A stretch of 64,000 nt of DNA from positions 743,843 to 807,842 of the forward strand of contig CAVOPT010000007.1 in the NCBI GenBank assembly GCA_963698165.1, read 5' to 3'. Position numbers and translations under genes: made by a program. Below the pieces are notes generated by a model. It did not search any database and was not told the origin of the DNA. It worked only from the letters and a program-made list of their open reading frames with translations. The DNA is from JAAYUJ01 sp963698165. Its GTDB lineage: Bacteria; Desulfobacterota; Syntrophobacteria; Syntrophobacterales; Syntrophobacteraceae. Below are positions 36,427 to 46,228 of the stretch, one piece after another; within the stretch, counting starts at the first letter, position 1; each line of letters opens with the position of its first letter.

Positions 36427-37389
36427 ATGAGCAACGGTCTTTCATTTGATTCACTGATACCCAAGGACATGGCAACCAAGGCCGAAAACGTCGGGATCGC
36501 CAAGGCGGGGCTTGGAACCTACCGCATGTTCGCCCTGGGCATATTGGCGGGGGCCTTCATTGCCATGGGGGCCAACTACGCCACGACGGTGTGGGCGGGA
36601 CTGGGCAAGATCGCGGTGAACGCGGGAGGGGAAGTTGCCTTCACCACGGGGATCCCTTACGGGATTCAGCGCCTCCTCGGGGGTCTTGTGTTCGCCACGG
36701 GCCTGATCATGGTCGTGGTGGGGGGCTCGGAGCTTTTCACCGGCAACTGCCTCATCCCCATGGCCTGGGCCAACAACAAGGTCTCCACGGGGGCGATGAT
36801 GAGAAACTGGGTCATCGTTTACCTGGGCAACTTCGTGGGCTCGGTGCTCACCGCCTATTTCGTGTTTCTTGGCAAGCAGCACACCTTCGGTGGCGGGGCG
36901 GTGGGGGTCACGGCTTTGAACATCGGGGTGGTCAAGACGAGCCTGGAGTTCATGCAGTGCATCTTCCTGGCCATCTTCTGTAACGCTTTGGTGTGCATGG
37001 CCGTGTGGCTCTGCTTCAGCGCAAGGAGCACAACCGACAAGATCCTCTCGATTCTTCCCCCCATATCGGCCTTTGTGGCGTGCGGGTTCGAGCACTGCGT
37101 GGCGAACATGTATTTCATCCCGTCGGCCCTTTTCATCAAGGACTTGGACCCTGCATATTTTGCCACGGTGGCAGCGGGGTTGAAGGACGGCGGAGCGATC
37201 CTCACCTGGGGCAATTTCCTGTGGCGGAACCTTTTGCCTGCGACCATCGGCAACATCATAGGCGGCGCCGTCTTTGTGGGGGGCATGTACTGGTTCATCT
37301 ACCTGCGTCCGAGCTGGACGGGACGGGGGGCCGCGGGAGGGGTTCCGGAAAAGGAACAGGTCGTGCAGACGGCACCGACGGTGGGGTGA
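36427..37389 (+). CDS. fdhC: Formate channel of the FNT family, FDH cluster 2
   Basis: This 320-residue membrane protein belongs to the formate/nitrite transporter family, pentameric channels for small monovalent acids. Six hydrophobic helices are visible, with the family signatures GGSELFTGNCLIPMAW (residues ~100-115) and GFEHCVANMYFIP (~222-234); the histidine in EHCVANM corresponds to the pore-gating histidine of FocA. The start at 36427 has GGAGGG six bases upstream; an ATG at 36421 touches that site. It is near-identical to the copy at 54317 and precedes the NuoE-like gene by 132 bases, so it likely moves formate for the FDH encoded downstream. Confidence 0.95.
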   Translation: MSNGLSFDSLIPKDMATKAENVGIAKAGLGTYRMFALGILAGAFIAMGANYATTVWAGLGKIAVNAGGEVAFTTGIPYGIQRLLGGLVFATGLIMVVVGGSELFTGNCLIPMAWANNKVSTGAMMRNWVIVYLGNFVGSVLTAYFVFLGKQHTFGGGAVGVTALNIGVVKTSLEFMQCIFLAIFCNALVCMAVWLCFSARSTTDKILSILPPISAFVACGFEHCVANMYFIPSALFIKDLDPAYFATVAAGLKDGGAILTWGNFLWRNLLPATIGNIIGGAVFVGGMYWFIYLRPSWTGRGAAGGVPEKEQVVQTAPTVG

Positions 37390-37521
37390 TCGCCCGGAAA
37401 AGGACCCGGGGGGGCTCTGTCCCCCTCTTTGGGCGGCGAACGGTGAACCTTGGTTTGCGGAAGGCGCACGGTTCCCGGAGGAGTTGAACCGGCTTTCTCC
37501 GGGAACACAGGATGGAGAGAC

Positions 37522-37983
37522 ATGGAGCAGCAAGAGAGACTGAAGCGGGTATTTTCGAAGCATCATCGGGACCGGGACGCGTTGATACCGGTACTGCAGG
37601 ACATTCAGGAAGCCTTTGGCTATCTGCCCCCGGAGACCATGACGGCGGCGGCGAGGTTTTGCCGCATCGACCCTGTGGAGGTGTTCGGGGTGGCGACCTT
37701 TTACGCCCAGTTCAAGTTCAGCCCTCTGGGCAGGAACACGGTGATGGTGTGCCAGGGGACGGCGTGCCACGTCATGGGGGGCGCCAGGATTCTCGAGGAG
37801 GTCATGGGCCAGCTCGAGGTGGAGGCCGGTGAGACGAGCAAGGACGGGGTGTTCACGCTGGAGCGGGTGGCCTGTATCGGTGCCTGTGCACTGGCTCCCG
37901 CCATGGTTGTCAACAAGGACACCTTCGGCCGCATGAAAGCTGAAAAGGTCACGGAGATTTTGAATGCATACAGAGACAACTAG
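37522..37983 (+). CDS. NuoE-like [2Fe-2S] subunit, FDH cluster 2
   Basis: The 153-residue subunit has the same cluster ligands as copy 1 (C77, C82, C118, C122). It differs from copies 1 and 3 at residues 12-13 (RVFSKHHRD here, RVFLRHHRD there) and at few other bases, including synonymous ones. It overlaps the NuoF-like gene by 20 bases, as in the other copies. Confidence 0.93.
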   Translation: MEQQERLKRVFSKHHRDRDALIPVLQDIQEAFGYLPPETMTAAARFCRIDPVEVFGVATFYAQFKFSPLGRNTVMVCQGTACHVMGGARILEEVMGQLEVEAGETSKDGVFTLERVACIGACALAPAMVVNKDTFGRMKAEKVTEILNAYRDN

Positions 37984-39772
37984 TTTGGTTCCGGACAAGG
38001 GCTGTCAGCTTCTCGTCTGCCGGGGGACCGGCTGTGAATCCCAGAGGGCCAACGTCATCTTTGCCACCCTCAAGGACGAGGTGTTCAAGGCGGGTCTTGC
38101 TGACAACTATGAAGTGAAATTCACGGGATGCCACGGGCTTTGCCAGATGGGTCCAACGATTGTGGTGGATCCCCCGGGCACCTTTTACTGCAATGTCACG
38201 CCCGGGGACATCAAAGAGATCGTGGACGTGGACCTGGTTGGGGGAGAGAAGGTGGAGCGCCTTCTTTTCATCGATCCCAAGAGCAAGGAGCGGGTTTTCA
38301 CCTACCACGACATGGAGTTCTTCAGCCCCCAGCGGCGCATTGTGCTTCGAAACTGCGGGTTTATAAACCCGGAAGACATCGACGACTACATCCGGGTGGG
38401 CGGCTACGATGGCGTACGGCGGGCCTTTTCCCTGACCCAGATGGAGGTCATCGAGGAGATGAAGAAGTCCGGGCTTCGGGGGCGTGGCGGAGGCGGTTTC
38501 CCCACGGGCATGAAGTGGGAGTTCGCCAACAAGTCCCCGGGGGATCAGAAGTACATCATCTGCAACGCCGACGAGGGGGACCCGGGGGCCTTCATGGACC
38601 GGGCGGTGCTGGAAGGGGACCCCCACAGCGTCCTCGAGGGGATGATGATCGCGGGCTACGCCATCGGGGCCACCAAGGCTTACATCTACTGCCGGGCGGA
38701 GTATCCCCTGGCCCACGATCGCTCGCTCATCGCCATCGACCATGCGACCAAGAGGGGGTATCTGGGGAAAAACATCTTCGACTCGGGGTTCGACTTCGAG
38801 ATCAAGGTGAAGCTCGGTGCGGGAGCGTTTGTGTGCGGCGAGGAAACGGCGCTCATGGCATCGATTGAGGGCAAGCGGGGCATGCCCATGCCGCGGCCTC
38901 CCTTTCCCGCGGTGAAGGGCCTCTTTGGAAAACCCACCAACATCAACAACGTGGAGACCCTTGCCAACATTCCCGTGGTCTTAACCAAGGGGGGGGACTG
39001 GTTTGCGGGCGTGGGCACCGAGAAGAGCAAGGGGAGCAAGGTGTTCGCTCTCGCCGGCAAGATCAACTTCAGCGGCCTGGTGGAGATCCCCATGGGAACC
39101 CCCCTTCGCACGATCATCGACGACATCGGGGGGGGGATTCCCAACAAGCGCAAGTTCAAGGCGGCTCAGACGGGAGGCCCCTCGGGGGGATGCATCCCCG
39201 CCGAGCACTTCGACATACCCATGGACTACGAGAACCTCACCGCGGTTGGCTCCATCATGGGCTCGGGGGGTCTCATCGTCACCGACGACACCACCTGCAT
39301 GGTGGACATGGCCAAGTTTTTCCTCGGCTTCACCCAGAAGGAATCCTGCGGGAAATGCGTCCCCTGCAGGCTGGGGACCAAGAACATGCTGGAGACCTTG
39401 ACCTCCATCTCCAAGGGCCAGGCCACCATGGAGGACCTGGATCTGCTCCTGGAGCTGGCCGAGGATGTCAAGGCCGGGTCCCTTTGCGGTCTCGGCCAGA
39501 CGGCCCCGAACCCGGTGCTTTCCACCGTCCGGTACTTCCGGGACGAGTACGAGGCGCACATCCTCAAAAAGGAGTGTCCGGCAAGGGTCTGCCGTGATCT
39601 AATCAAGTTCGAGGTGAACGTCGAGACTTGCACCAAGTGCGGACTCTGTTTCAAGGCCTGTCCGGTGGAGGCCGTCACCTGGAAAAAGAAGGAGCCGGCC
39701 TTCATCATCAGGGACAAGTGCATCAAATGCCGCTCCTGCATCCTGGCGTGTAAATTCCATGCCATCGACTGA
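37964..39772 (+). CDS. NuoF-like NADH/FMN/Fe-S subunit, FDH cluster 2
   Basis: This 602-residue protein has the same domain order and ligands as copy 1: N-terminal 2Fe-2S domain, NADH/FMN core, SCGKCVPC motif and C-terminal two-cluster ferredoxin. A short patch differs from copies 1 and 3 (GTPLRTIIDDIG here, GTPLRQIIEDIG there, around residues 378-389), as does VNVETC near residue 551. Similarity to the other copies stops three bases after its stop codon, and the downstream fdhA is divergent. It should pair with that FdhA. Confidence 0.94.
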   Translation: MHTETTSLVPDKGCQLLVCRGTGCESQRANVIFATLKDEVFKAGLADNYEVKFTGCHGLCQMGPTIVVDPPGTFYCNVTPGDIKEIVDVDLVGGEKVERLLFIDPKSKERVFTYHDMEFFSPQRRIVLRNCGFINPEDIDDYIRVGGYDGVRRAFSLTQMEVIEEMKKSGLRGRGGGGFPTGMKWEFANKSPGDQKYIICNADEGDPGAFMDRAVLEGDPHSVLEGMMIAGYAIGATKAYIYCRAEYPLAHDRSLIAIDHATKRGYLGKNIFDSGFDFEIKVKLGAGAFVCGEETALMASIEGKRGMPMPRPPFPAVKGLFGKPTNINNVETLANIPVVLTKGGDWFAGVGTEKSKGSKVFALAGKINFSGLVEIPMGTPLRTIIDDIGGGIPNKRKFKAAQTGGPSGGCIPAEHFDIPMDYENLTAVGSIMGSGGLIVTDDTTCMVDMAKFFLGFTQKESCGKCVPCRLGTKNMLETLTSISKGQATMEDLDLLLELAEDVKAGSLCGLGQTAPNPVLSTVRYFRDEYEAHILKKECPARVCRDLIKFEVNVETCTKCGLCFKACPVEAVTWKKKEPAFIIRDKCIKCRSCILACKFHAID

Positions 39773-39793
39773 GGTTCAAGATAGGAGAAGAGA

Positions 39794-42509
39794 ATGAATA
39801 ACGGAACCATCACCCTGACGGTGAATGGAAAAGACTTCAAGGGGAAGAAAGTTCAAGGGAAAGCAGGGCAGACCGTTCTCGAAATCTTCAGAGACAACGG
39901 CATATATGTCCCGACGCTCTGCTATCACCCGAAAATGCCCCCTTATGGCGGATGTCGACTATGTATCGTTGAGATCGAGAAAATGCGGGGACTGCCCCCG
40001 TCGTGCACGACTCCGGCCATGGACGGGATGGTGATTCACACTCACACCGAGAACGTGCATCGGGTACGCAAGAGCGTCCTGGAATTGCTGGTGGCATATG
40101 GCAACCATGACTGCCTGCTCTGTGAGCAGACCGGTGATTGCGAGCTGCAGAACCTGGTCTACGAGCACGGCATTGACCATATCCGCTACAAAACCGAAAC
40201 CGCGCTCAAGGAGAGGGATGCGTCGAATCCCATGTTCATCCGGGATCCCAACAAGTGTGTGCTGTGCGGAAGATGTGTCCGCGCCTGTCTCAAAGTACAG
40301 ATGAACGGAGTGATCGACGTGGCAAGTCGCGGATCGGACTCCTTTATCACAACGTTCAACAACACCGAACTCAGGGAATCCAATTGTGTGAGTTGTGGTG
40401 AATGTGTCCAGTCGTGCCCCGTTGGTGCCCTGACCGAAAAGAAAAGCAAGGGAATGGGGAGGCCCTGGGAGATCAACAAGGTCCGTACCACATGCCCTTA
40501 TTGTGGAGTCGGCTGTCAGTTGTGGCTCCACGAAAAAGACGGCAAGATCATCAAAGTCACGGGAGTCGAGGATGCCGCGCCAAACTATGGACGCCTCTGC
40601 GTCAAGGGGAGGTTCGGCTATGATTGGCTCTACTCGGAAGAGCGGCTCAAGACACCGCTCATCAGGGAGAACGGGGCCTTCCGCGAGGCATCATGGGATG
40701 AAGCGCTGGATTTGGTTGCGGAGAAGTTCAAGGAAATCCGTGAAAAGTATGGTCCGGATTCCATTGCCGGTGTCAGTTCCTCCCGCAGCATCAACGAGGA
40801 TTCCTACCAGATGCAGAAGCTGTTCCGATCTGCGATTGGAACGAACAACATAGACAACTGCGCACGTACTTGACACGCCCCAACCGTCGCCGGTCTGGCG
40901 AAATCTTTCGGTTCCGGGGCTATGACCAATTCCTTCGCCGATTTCGCCAAGGCAAAGATGATCATTGCCATCGGCACGAACATGACCGAGGCCCATCCCG
41001 TGGCGGCCACCTATGTGAAAAATGCTGTGGCGGATGGAGCAGAATTGATCGTTGTAGATCCTCGTCGCACAGGACTTGCCGACTTCGCATCCATCCATGT
41101 ACCCATCAAGGTGGGCAGTGACATCGCCTTTCTCAACGGAATCATGAACGTGCTGATAGCCGAAGACCTGTACGCCAAGGATTATGTTGCATCATGCACC
41201 ATCGGTTTCGATGAGCTCAAAGCCAAGGTGGAGGAGTATCCACCCGAGAGGGCGGCGGAGATCTGCGGGATCAGTGACGACCTCATCCGTGAGGTGGCAC
41301 GGCGCCTTGCTTCCGTCAAGCCTGCTCTGCTCGCCTACACCCTTGGGATCACGGAGCACACCTGCGGCATGAACAACGTGCTTTCCTGCGCCAACCTGCA
41401 GATGCTGCTCGGAAACGTGGGGTTCGAATGCGGCGGGTGTCAACCCCATCCGTGGACAGAACAACGTGCAGGGCGCCTGTGACATGGGGGCTCTGCCGAA
41501 CGTATTTCCCGGGTATCAGAGGGTGGATGATCCTGCATTCCGCAAGAAGTTTCAAAAGGCTTGGGGCGTGGAGACCCTGCCCGATAAACCCGGGATGATG
41601 ATGCCGTCCATGCTGGAGGGACTCATCGACGGAAAGGTCAAGGCCTTCTACATTTTCGGCGAGAACCTGGCCAACAGCGAACCCCACATCAAGCACGTGG
41701 AAAACTGCCTGAGATCTGCTGAGTTCCTGGTGTGCCAGGACATCTTCCCCACGGAGACCACCCGATTTGCCCACGTGATCTTGCCCGCGGCAGGCTGGAG
41801 CGAAAATGACGGGACTTTCAGCAACAGCGAAAGGCGGGTGAGCAGAGTCCGCACTGTCAGTGAGCCACCTGGAATCTCCAAGCCGAACTGGTGGATCTTC
41901 AAGGAGATCGCCAGGCGCATGGGCCACGAGTGGTCGTCAAACAGCGCTCAGGAGCTGTGGGACAATGAGATTTCCGTCCTCGCTCCTCAACTGGTGGGCA
42001 TCAAGTACAGACGCATCGAAAAGGATGGACTCCAGTGGCCGGTTCCCACAGAAGACCATTTCGGGACCCCGGTCATGCACAAGGACGGCTGCTTCACCTG
42101 CGGACTTGGTCAGTTGATTCCCGTTGACTGGACACCGCCCGCAGAAGTTGCAGATGAGGACTATCCCTTTGTTCTGAGCACGGGTCGCCGCCTTTACCAC
42201 TATCACACTCGCACTCAGACCGGACGGGCATTGGGACTGAACGAGCTCCTGCCGGAGGAGACAGCGGACATATCTCCCGAGGATGCCGCCGAAATGGGCA
42301 TCGAGGATGGAGAATTGATCCTCGTCAGATCGAGGCGCGGCAGGGTGAGAGTGAAGGCGAAGATCACCGATCGCATTCCCAAGGGCCTCGTGTGGATGGC
42401 TTTCCATTTCCGTGAAACCTGCGCCAACTGGCTCACGAACCCGGCATTTGACCCTGTCACCCAGACTGCCGAGTACAAGGCATGTGCCGTGGCCATCGAA
42501 AAAATCTGA
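39794..42509 (+). pseudogene. fdhA: Selenocysteine formate dehydrogenase FdhA, NuoG-type, copy 2, with a one-base frameshift
   Basis: TGA at 40871-40873 is read as Sec360 (DNCART-U-HAPTVAGLAKSF). The NuoG-like N-terminus carries all expected cysteines (CYHPK, GGCRLCIVE, CLLCEQTGDC, CVLCGRCVRAC, CVSCGECVQSC) before CPYCGVGC. The frame breaks at 41435-41437, where CGGCGGGTGTCAAC has one extra base: removing a G restores GGVNPIRGQNNVQGACDMG, the conserved FDH motif. Downstream, the frame runs intact to 42509. The 905-residue product is similar to but clearly divergent from FdhA1/A3 along its length, with lower GC at silent sites. The break may be a real mutation or a sequence error; the rest of the gene shows no decay. 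Confidence 0.85.
40871..40920 (+). promoter_or_regulatory. SECIS element in fdhA copy 2
   Basis: CGCC and GGCG pair around GGTCT starting 18 bases after the UGA, with outer pairing CCCCAACC to GGTTCCGGGG. The loop and spacing match copies 1 and 3. Confidence 0.82.
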
Positions 42510-42522
42510 TTCCCGTGAGTGA

Positions 42523-42550
42523 GGGGAGGAGTCCGGAGGTGACCCTCCCC
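42523..42550 (+). terminator. Hairpin after fdhA copy 2
   Basis: GGGGAGG and CCTCCCC pair perfectly over a 14-base loop; only TTC follows, so termination would be weak. Confidence 0.4.
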
Positions 42551-42868
42551 TTCAATCTTGAACCTTCATGACGCTGCGAGGAGACCATATCTCATCCGGG
42601 CATGGAACGCATGGGAGGCGATGTCACAGTTGTGGCTGCAGCAAAGTCCAACAATGAGCTCGGTGGACACATGCCGCTGCACCTCTTTTGTTGGCGAAGC
42701 AGACGGTTTTCTTTCAGGTTGAAAACCTGCCTCCGGCTGGGTGCCGACATGCCTGGGTGACCTGTGGAACCCCCAGGGACAGCCGCTCCCAGAGAAATGG
42801 ATCTTTTCGATCGTGATGGTATATTTCTTCCTTGACACCCTCTCACCTGCTTCTATACTACCCACACA

Positions 42869-42890
42869 TTATGTCACTCACAGCATAACG
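42869..42890. promoter_or_regulatory. Operator-like palindrome, site A
   Basis: TTATGTCACTCACAGCATAACG has inverted TTATG/CATAA ends and matches site B (44719-44740) in 16 of 22 bases: TTATGTCACT-N5-CATARCG. It lies 91 bases before the FmdE-MoeA start. The ModE-like regulator gene downstream is the natural candidate to bind it. Confidence 0.65.
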
Positions 42891-42980
42891 ACCGAGATTT
42901 GATAGGGGCTGTTGGTGTTTTGTGAGTTCCATCGTCATGGGCATCCTGAACAATGAAGACTCAAATTCGAGGCATTCCAT

Positions 42981-44612
42981 ATGAGCCGCATCGGCAACTA
43001 CTCGTTGGACGAATATCTCCAGGTCATCGAATCCTTTCATGGCTACCCTGCACCGGGGCTTGTCCTCGGGGGATTCATGGTCGATCTTGCTATGAAGCAG
43101 ATGCCGGAGGGAATCCTCCTCGACGCCATCAGTGAGACACCCGCCTGCCTGCCTGACGCCATCCAGTTGCTCACCCCCTGTACTGTGGGGAACGGATGGC
43201 TCAAGATCATCAATCTTGGTCGATACGCCCTGAGCCTCTACGAAAAATACGAGGGTGAGGGAGTCCGCGTTTACCTCGACGTCACGAAGCTGGACCAATG
43301 GCAGGAAATAAGATCATGGTTTCTCAAACTGAAAGAAAAGGCAGAACAGGACAAGGACCTTCTGCTGGCCCAGATGAAAGAGGCGGGGGCGAGTATCTGC
43401 GGGTTTCAGCGTGTACGCATTCATCCGCGGTTCAGAGGAAAGACGAAAAGGGGCGGGATTTCCACCTGTGTTCTGTGCGGTGAGCCCTACCCGTTGAGAG
43501 ACGGTGCCATTTGCCGGGCATGTCAGGGGGAAGCACCTTATATGACCGAGGAGAGCGCCGAGAGCCCTTCCGACGGAATTCCACCCCTCAAGGCCATTTC
43601 ACCTGAACAGGCCATTGGAAAGCAACTGCTCCATGACATGACCATGATCGTCCCCGGGGAGAGCAAAGGGCCGGTCTTTTCCAAAGGCCAGCGCATCGCT
43701 GTCGGAGACCTCTGCCGTTTGCAACAGATGGGTCGTCAGACCGTCTACGTTCATGAAGAGAACGAGATTCCATCCGATTGGGTCCACGAGAATGAAGCAG
43801 CCCTTGCCTTCGCCAGAGCCATGGCCGGTGAGGGAATCGCGTTTGACGAGCATCCCCGGGAAGGGAGGATCACTTTCAGGGCAGGGCGGGCCGGGCTCTT
43901 CGTGGTGCACGAGGAACCCCTGGAACGGTTCAACATGCTCACCGGAGTCGTGTGCGCCAGCCGAAAAACCTTTACGGTGGTCACCGAGGGAAGACAGCTT
44001 GCGGCTACAAGAGCCATACCTCTCCTTCTACCCAGGAGGGACTTCATCAAGGCTTCAGCTGTTCTGACCGATGGCCCTCTGTTTCGGGTGCTCCCCCTGA
44101 GAGAAGCCCTGGTCGGCATTCTGGTCACGGGAAGTGAGGTGTTTCAGGGGATCATCGAGGACAAGTTCGCGCCCATCATCACTTCCAAAGTCGAGAGATA
44201 CCGTTGTAACGTGCTGGAATCAATCATTGTGCCCGACGACCGCCAGGCGATCTGCAAGGGTGTGCATCAGCTCATGGAGAAGGGAGCCGATCTCCTGATC
44301 ACCACCGCAGGCCTCTCGGTAGACCCTGATGATGTGACTCGCCAGGGTCTCCTGGATGCGGGAGCGACAGACATGCTCTATGGTGCCCCTGTCATTCCTG
44401 GAGCCATGACCCTGCTGGCGCGTATCGGCAACGTACGGATCATGGGAGTTCCCGCCTGCGCCCTGTACTTCAAGACGACCAGCTTTGATCTGTTGCTCCC
44501 TCGTATTCTGGCAGGCCTCGCCATCAGGCGGCAAGACCTCGCCAAGCTGGGGCACGGTGCATTCTGCCTCGCGTGCAAGGCTTGTACCTTTCCCAAATGC
44601 CCTTTTGGTTAG
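42981..44612 (+). CDS. FmdE-MoeA-like fusion, molybdopterin cofactor protein
   Basis: This 543-residue protein joins two modules. Residues 1-~185 form an FmdE-type domain (ESFHGYPAPGLVLGGFMVDLAM near the start) ending in a zinc ribbon (C163, C166, C178, C181). Residues ~205-543 resemble MoeA/molybdopterin-binding proteins, with the GILVTGSEVFQG and LITTAGLSVDPDDVTRQGL motifs of the molybdopterin-binding domain and a cysteine-rich C-terminus (CLACKACTFPKCPFG). The likely role is metal insertion into the pterin or delivery of the cofactor to formate dehydrogenases, as suggested by the flanking fdhD and fdhE. The C-terminal part matches the decayed fragment at 34.6 kb. An operator-like palindrome precedes the gene. 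Confidence 0.85.
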   Translation: MSRIGNYSLDEYLQVIESFHGYPAPGLVLGGFMVDLAMKQMPEGILLDAISETPACLPDAIQLLTPCTVGNGWLKIINLGRYALSLYEKYEGEGVRVYLDVTKLDQWQEIRSWFLKLKEKAEQDKDLLLAQMKEAGASICGFQRVRIHPRFRGKTKRGGISTCVLCGEPYPLRDGAICRACQGEAPYMTEESAESPSDGIPPLKAISPEQAIGKQLLHDMTMIVPGESKGPVFSKGQRIAVGDLCRLQQMGRQTVYVHEENEIPSDWVHENEAALAFARAMAGEGIAFDEHPREGRITFRAGRAGLFVVHEEPLERFNMLTGVVCASRKTFTVVTEGRQLAATRAIPLLLPRRDFIKASAVLTDGPLFRVLPLREALVGILVTGSEVFQGIIEDKFAPIITSKVERYRCNVLESIIVPDDRQAICKGVHQLMEKGADLLITTAGLSVDPDDVTRQGLLDAGATDMLYGAPVIPGAMTLLARIGNVRIMGVPACALYFKTTSFDLLLPRILAGLAIRRQDLAKLGHGAFCLACKACTFPKCPFG

Positions 44613-44718
44613 TCATTTCGGTTGACGTACAAAGAGAACATTCGGGCCCCAAGTCCGGACTGTTCTGCTGGATGATCAATGATTGGAACCAGCGTTCGTT
44701 ATTCGAGCATGCAGTGCG

Positions 44719-44740
44719 TTATGTCACTAATTCCATAGCG
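44719..44740. promoter_or_regulatory. Operator-like palindrome, site B
   Basis: TTATGTCACTAATTCCATAGCG is the second copy of the site A pattern, extended to CGTTATG...CATAGCG at its ends. It is 91 bases before the ModE-like regulator start, the same distance as site A from its gene, suggesting autoregulation. Confidence 0.65.
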
Positions 44741-44831
44741 TTAGAGGTGTGTCCATGAAGAATGAGCAGGGAACGCGCTGCCCATTGTTGCTCCGCTCCG
44801 CTCCAACTCATGGTCCATGGAGGGACCCGGA

Positions 44832-45248
44832 ATGAGTCTGTCGCAATCAGATTCGCCCACTGACGGCGTGACCGCCATTCATGGAGTGGATGAGTGCAGC
44901 CCGAGGGTGAGGCTGCGTCTATGGCTGGAAACGAGCGAAGGGGTCTTCTTCGGTATCGGGCGTGCCCTGCTGCTTGCAAAAATCGAGGAGTACGGATCTC
45001 TAAAGAAAGCAGCAGGCGACTTGGGCATGTCATACAGGGCCGCATGGGGCAAAATAAAGAAAACCGAGAAAATATTGGGGGTTCAGCTGATCATTCAAAG
45101 CGGCAGCAAACGAGAAGGCTATCAACTCACTGATTTCGGCGCATTGTTTAAGGACAGATATTTACTCTGGTTCAATGCTGTTGAAGAAGAGGCAGTCAAG
45201 AAAGCCCGGGAACTATTCCCCTGGCCTGTCAAGAGCTACGGGGATTGA
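44832..45248 (+). CDS. ModE-type single-domain transcription regulator (no TOBE domain)
   Basis: The 138-residue protein matches the N-terminal DNA-binding domain of the molybdate regulator ModE: a winged helix (LLAKIEEYGSLKKAAGDLGM then SYRAAWGKIKKTEKILG) followed by a dimerisation helix (KDRYLLWFNAVEEEAVKK). The molybdate-binding TOBE domains of full-length ModE (~260 residues) are absent, so metal sensing must be different or indirect. The start at 44832 has GGAGGG upstream. Two almost identical palindromes precede this gene and the FmdE-MoeA gene. Control of cofactor and FDH genes by Mo or W supply is a reasonable inference. Confidence 0.85.
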   Translation: MSLSQSDSPTDGVTAIHGVDECSPRVRLRLWLETSEGVFFGIGRALLLAKIEEYGSLKKAAGDLGMSYRAAWGKIKKTEKILGVQLIIQSGSKREGYQLTDFGALFKDRYLLWFNAVEEEAVKKARELFPWPVKSYGD

Positions 45249-45370
45249 TTGTTGAAATCAAGGAGGTCTGACTGAAGCAAGGCGTCCCTGGCCGCTAACG
45301 AGCGCGTTGAAAACGTGTGAGGCATCCTGATCCCACCAGAGCCCTCAATCTCAAATGGAGGATATCCCGT

Positions 45371-46228
45371 ATGCAAACTCTGCGACACAAGACCTCACGA
45401 TTCAAAGACAACCACCTGTTTGCTGCGGAATACAATCTGGCTGTGGAAGAGCTTCTGGAGATCTATGTTGATGACTCATCCTATGCCGTCACCATGCGCC
45501 TTCCCGGAGACGACATCAATCTTGTGACCGGCTTTTGTTTCACGGAGGGGATCATTGACTCCCTGGATGATGTGCTCTCCATACGGCATTGTGATGTGAT
45601 CCCCGGAAACCAAAGGGTGCTGCTGCGCCTGAGGATGGGCAATGACAGCAAAAAGTCTTTTCGGGAGGGGAATACATTCCTCAGCACATCCAGTTGCGGG
45701 ATGTGCGGGAAGAGGAGTGCCGAGGAAATACACTCATCCATGAAGCCCGTTGAAAGTTTCAACTCCATCCTTTTGCAGGATATCTTGCAGCTGAAGCATC
45801 TGTTTGAAACCAAGCAGGCCATATTTCCATTGACAGGCTCAACGCACGCCGCCTCCATTTTCGATCTTGAGGAAAACCTCCTGGCCTTTTCCGAGGACAT
45901 CGGGAGACACAACGCCTTCGACAAAGCGATTGGTTCCCTGATGCACATGGGTAAAGCCAAGGAGGCTTTTTTAGCGATTTTGTCCTCACGATTGAGTTTT
46001 GAGATGGTCCAGAAAGCAGGCATGCTGGGAGTCGAAATTCTATCCGGTTTTTCCGGACCCACAAGCATGGCCGTGCGTATGGCTGAAGATCTGAACATTA
46101 CCCTGATCGGTTTCCTGAGGGAAAACAGCATGAGCATCTATACGCATCCGGAGAGGATCCTCACGTCCTCATATGATTCCACCGAGTATCCCAAGGTCTA
46201 CCCCGCACGTTTTGCGCTCGCCAAATGA
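45371..46228 (+). CDS. fdhD: Formate dehydrogenase sulfurtransferase FdhD
   Basis: FdhD transfers sulfur to the Mo/W-bis-MGD cofactor, a step required for FDH activity. The 285-residue protein has the catalytic motif TSSCGMCGK (C109, C112) in a flexible loop, plus the conserved PLTGSTHAASIF and SEDIGRHNAFDKAIG segments near residues 155 and 178. The start at 45371 follows ATGGAGG. It lies between the ModE-like regulator and the Tat-exported FDH, and could serve all five FDHs in the window. Confidence 0.95.
   Translation: MQTLRHKTSRFKDNHLFAAEYNLAVEELLEIYVDDSSYAVTMRLPGDDINLVTGFCFTEGIIDSLDDVLSIRHCDVIPGNQRVLLRLRMGNDSKKSFREGNTFLSTSSCGMCGKRSAEEIHSSMKPVESFNSILLQDILQLKHLFETKQAIFPLTGSTHAASIFDLEENLLAFSEDIGRHNAFDKAIGSLMHMGKAKEAFLAILSSRLSFEMVQKAGMLGVEILSGFSGPTSMAVRMAEDLNITLIGFLRENSMSIYTHPERILTSSYDSTEYPKVYPARFALAK

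Larger units (their letters stand above)
42510..42980. other. Intergenic region upstream of the FmdE-MoeA gene
   Basis: No gene is supported. It contains a weak terminator hairpin at 42523-42550 and the ModE-like operator at 42869-42890. Confidence 0.5.

Noticed and set aside
39794..42509. Treating fdhA copy 2 as plainly dead
   Set aside because: Apart from one extra base the whole gene is well preserved, so a sequence error or very recent mutation is as likely as decay.
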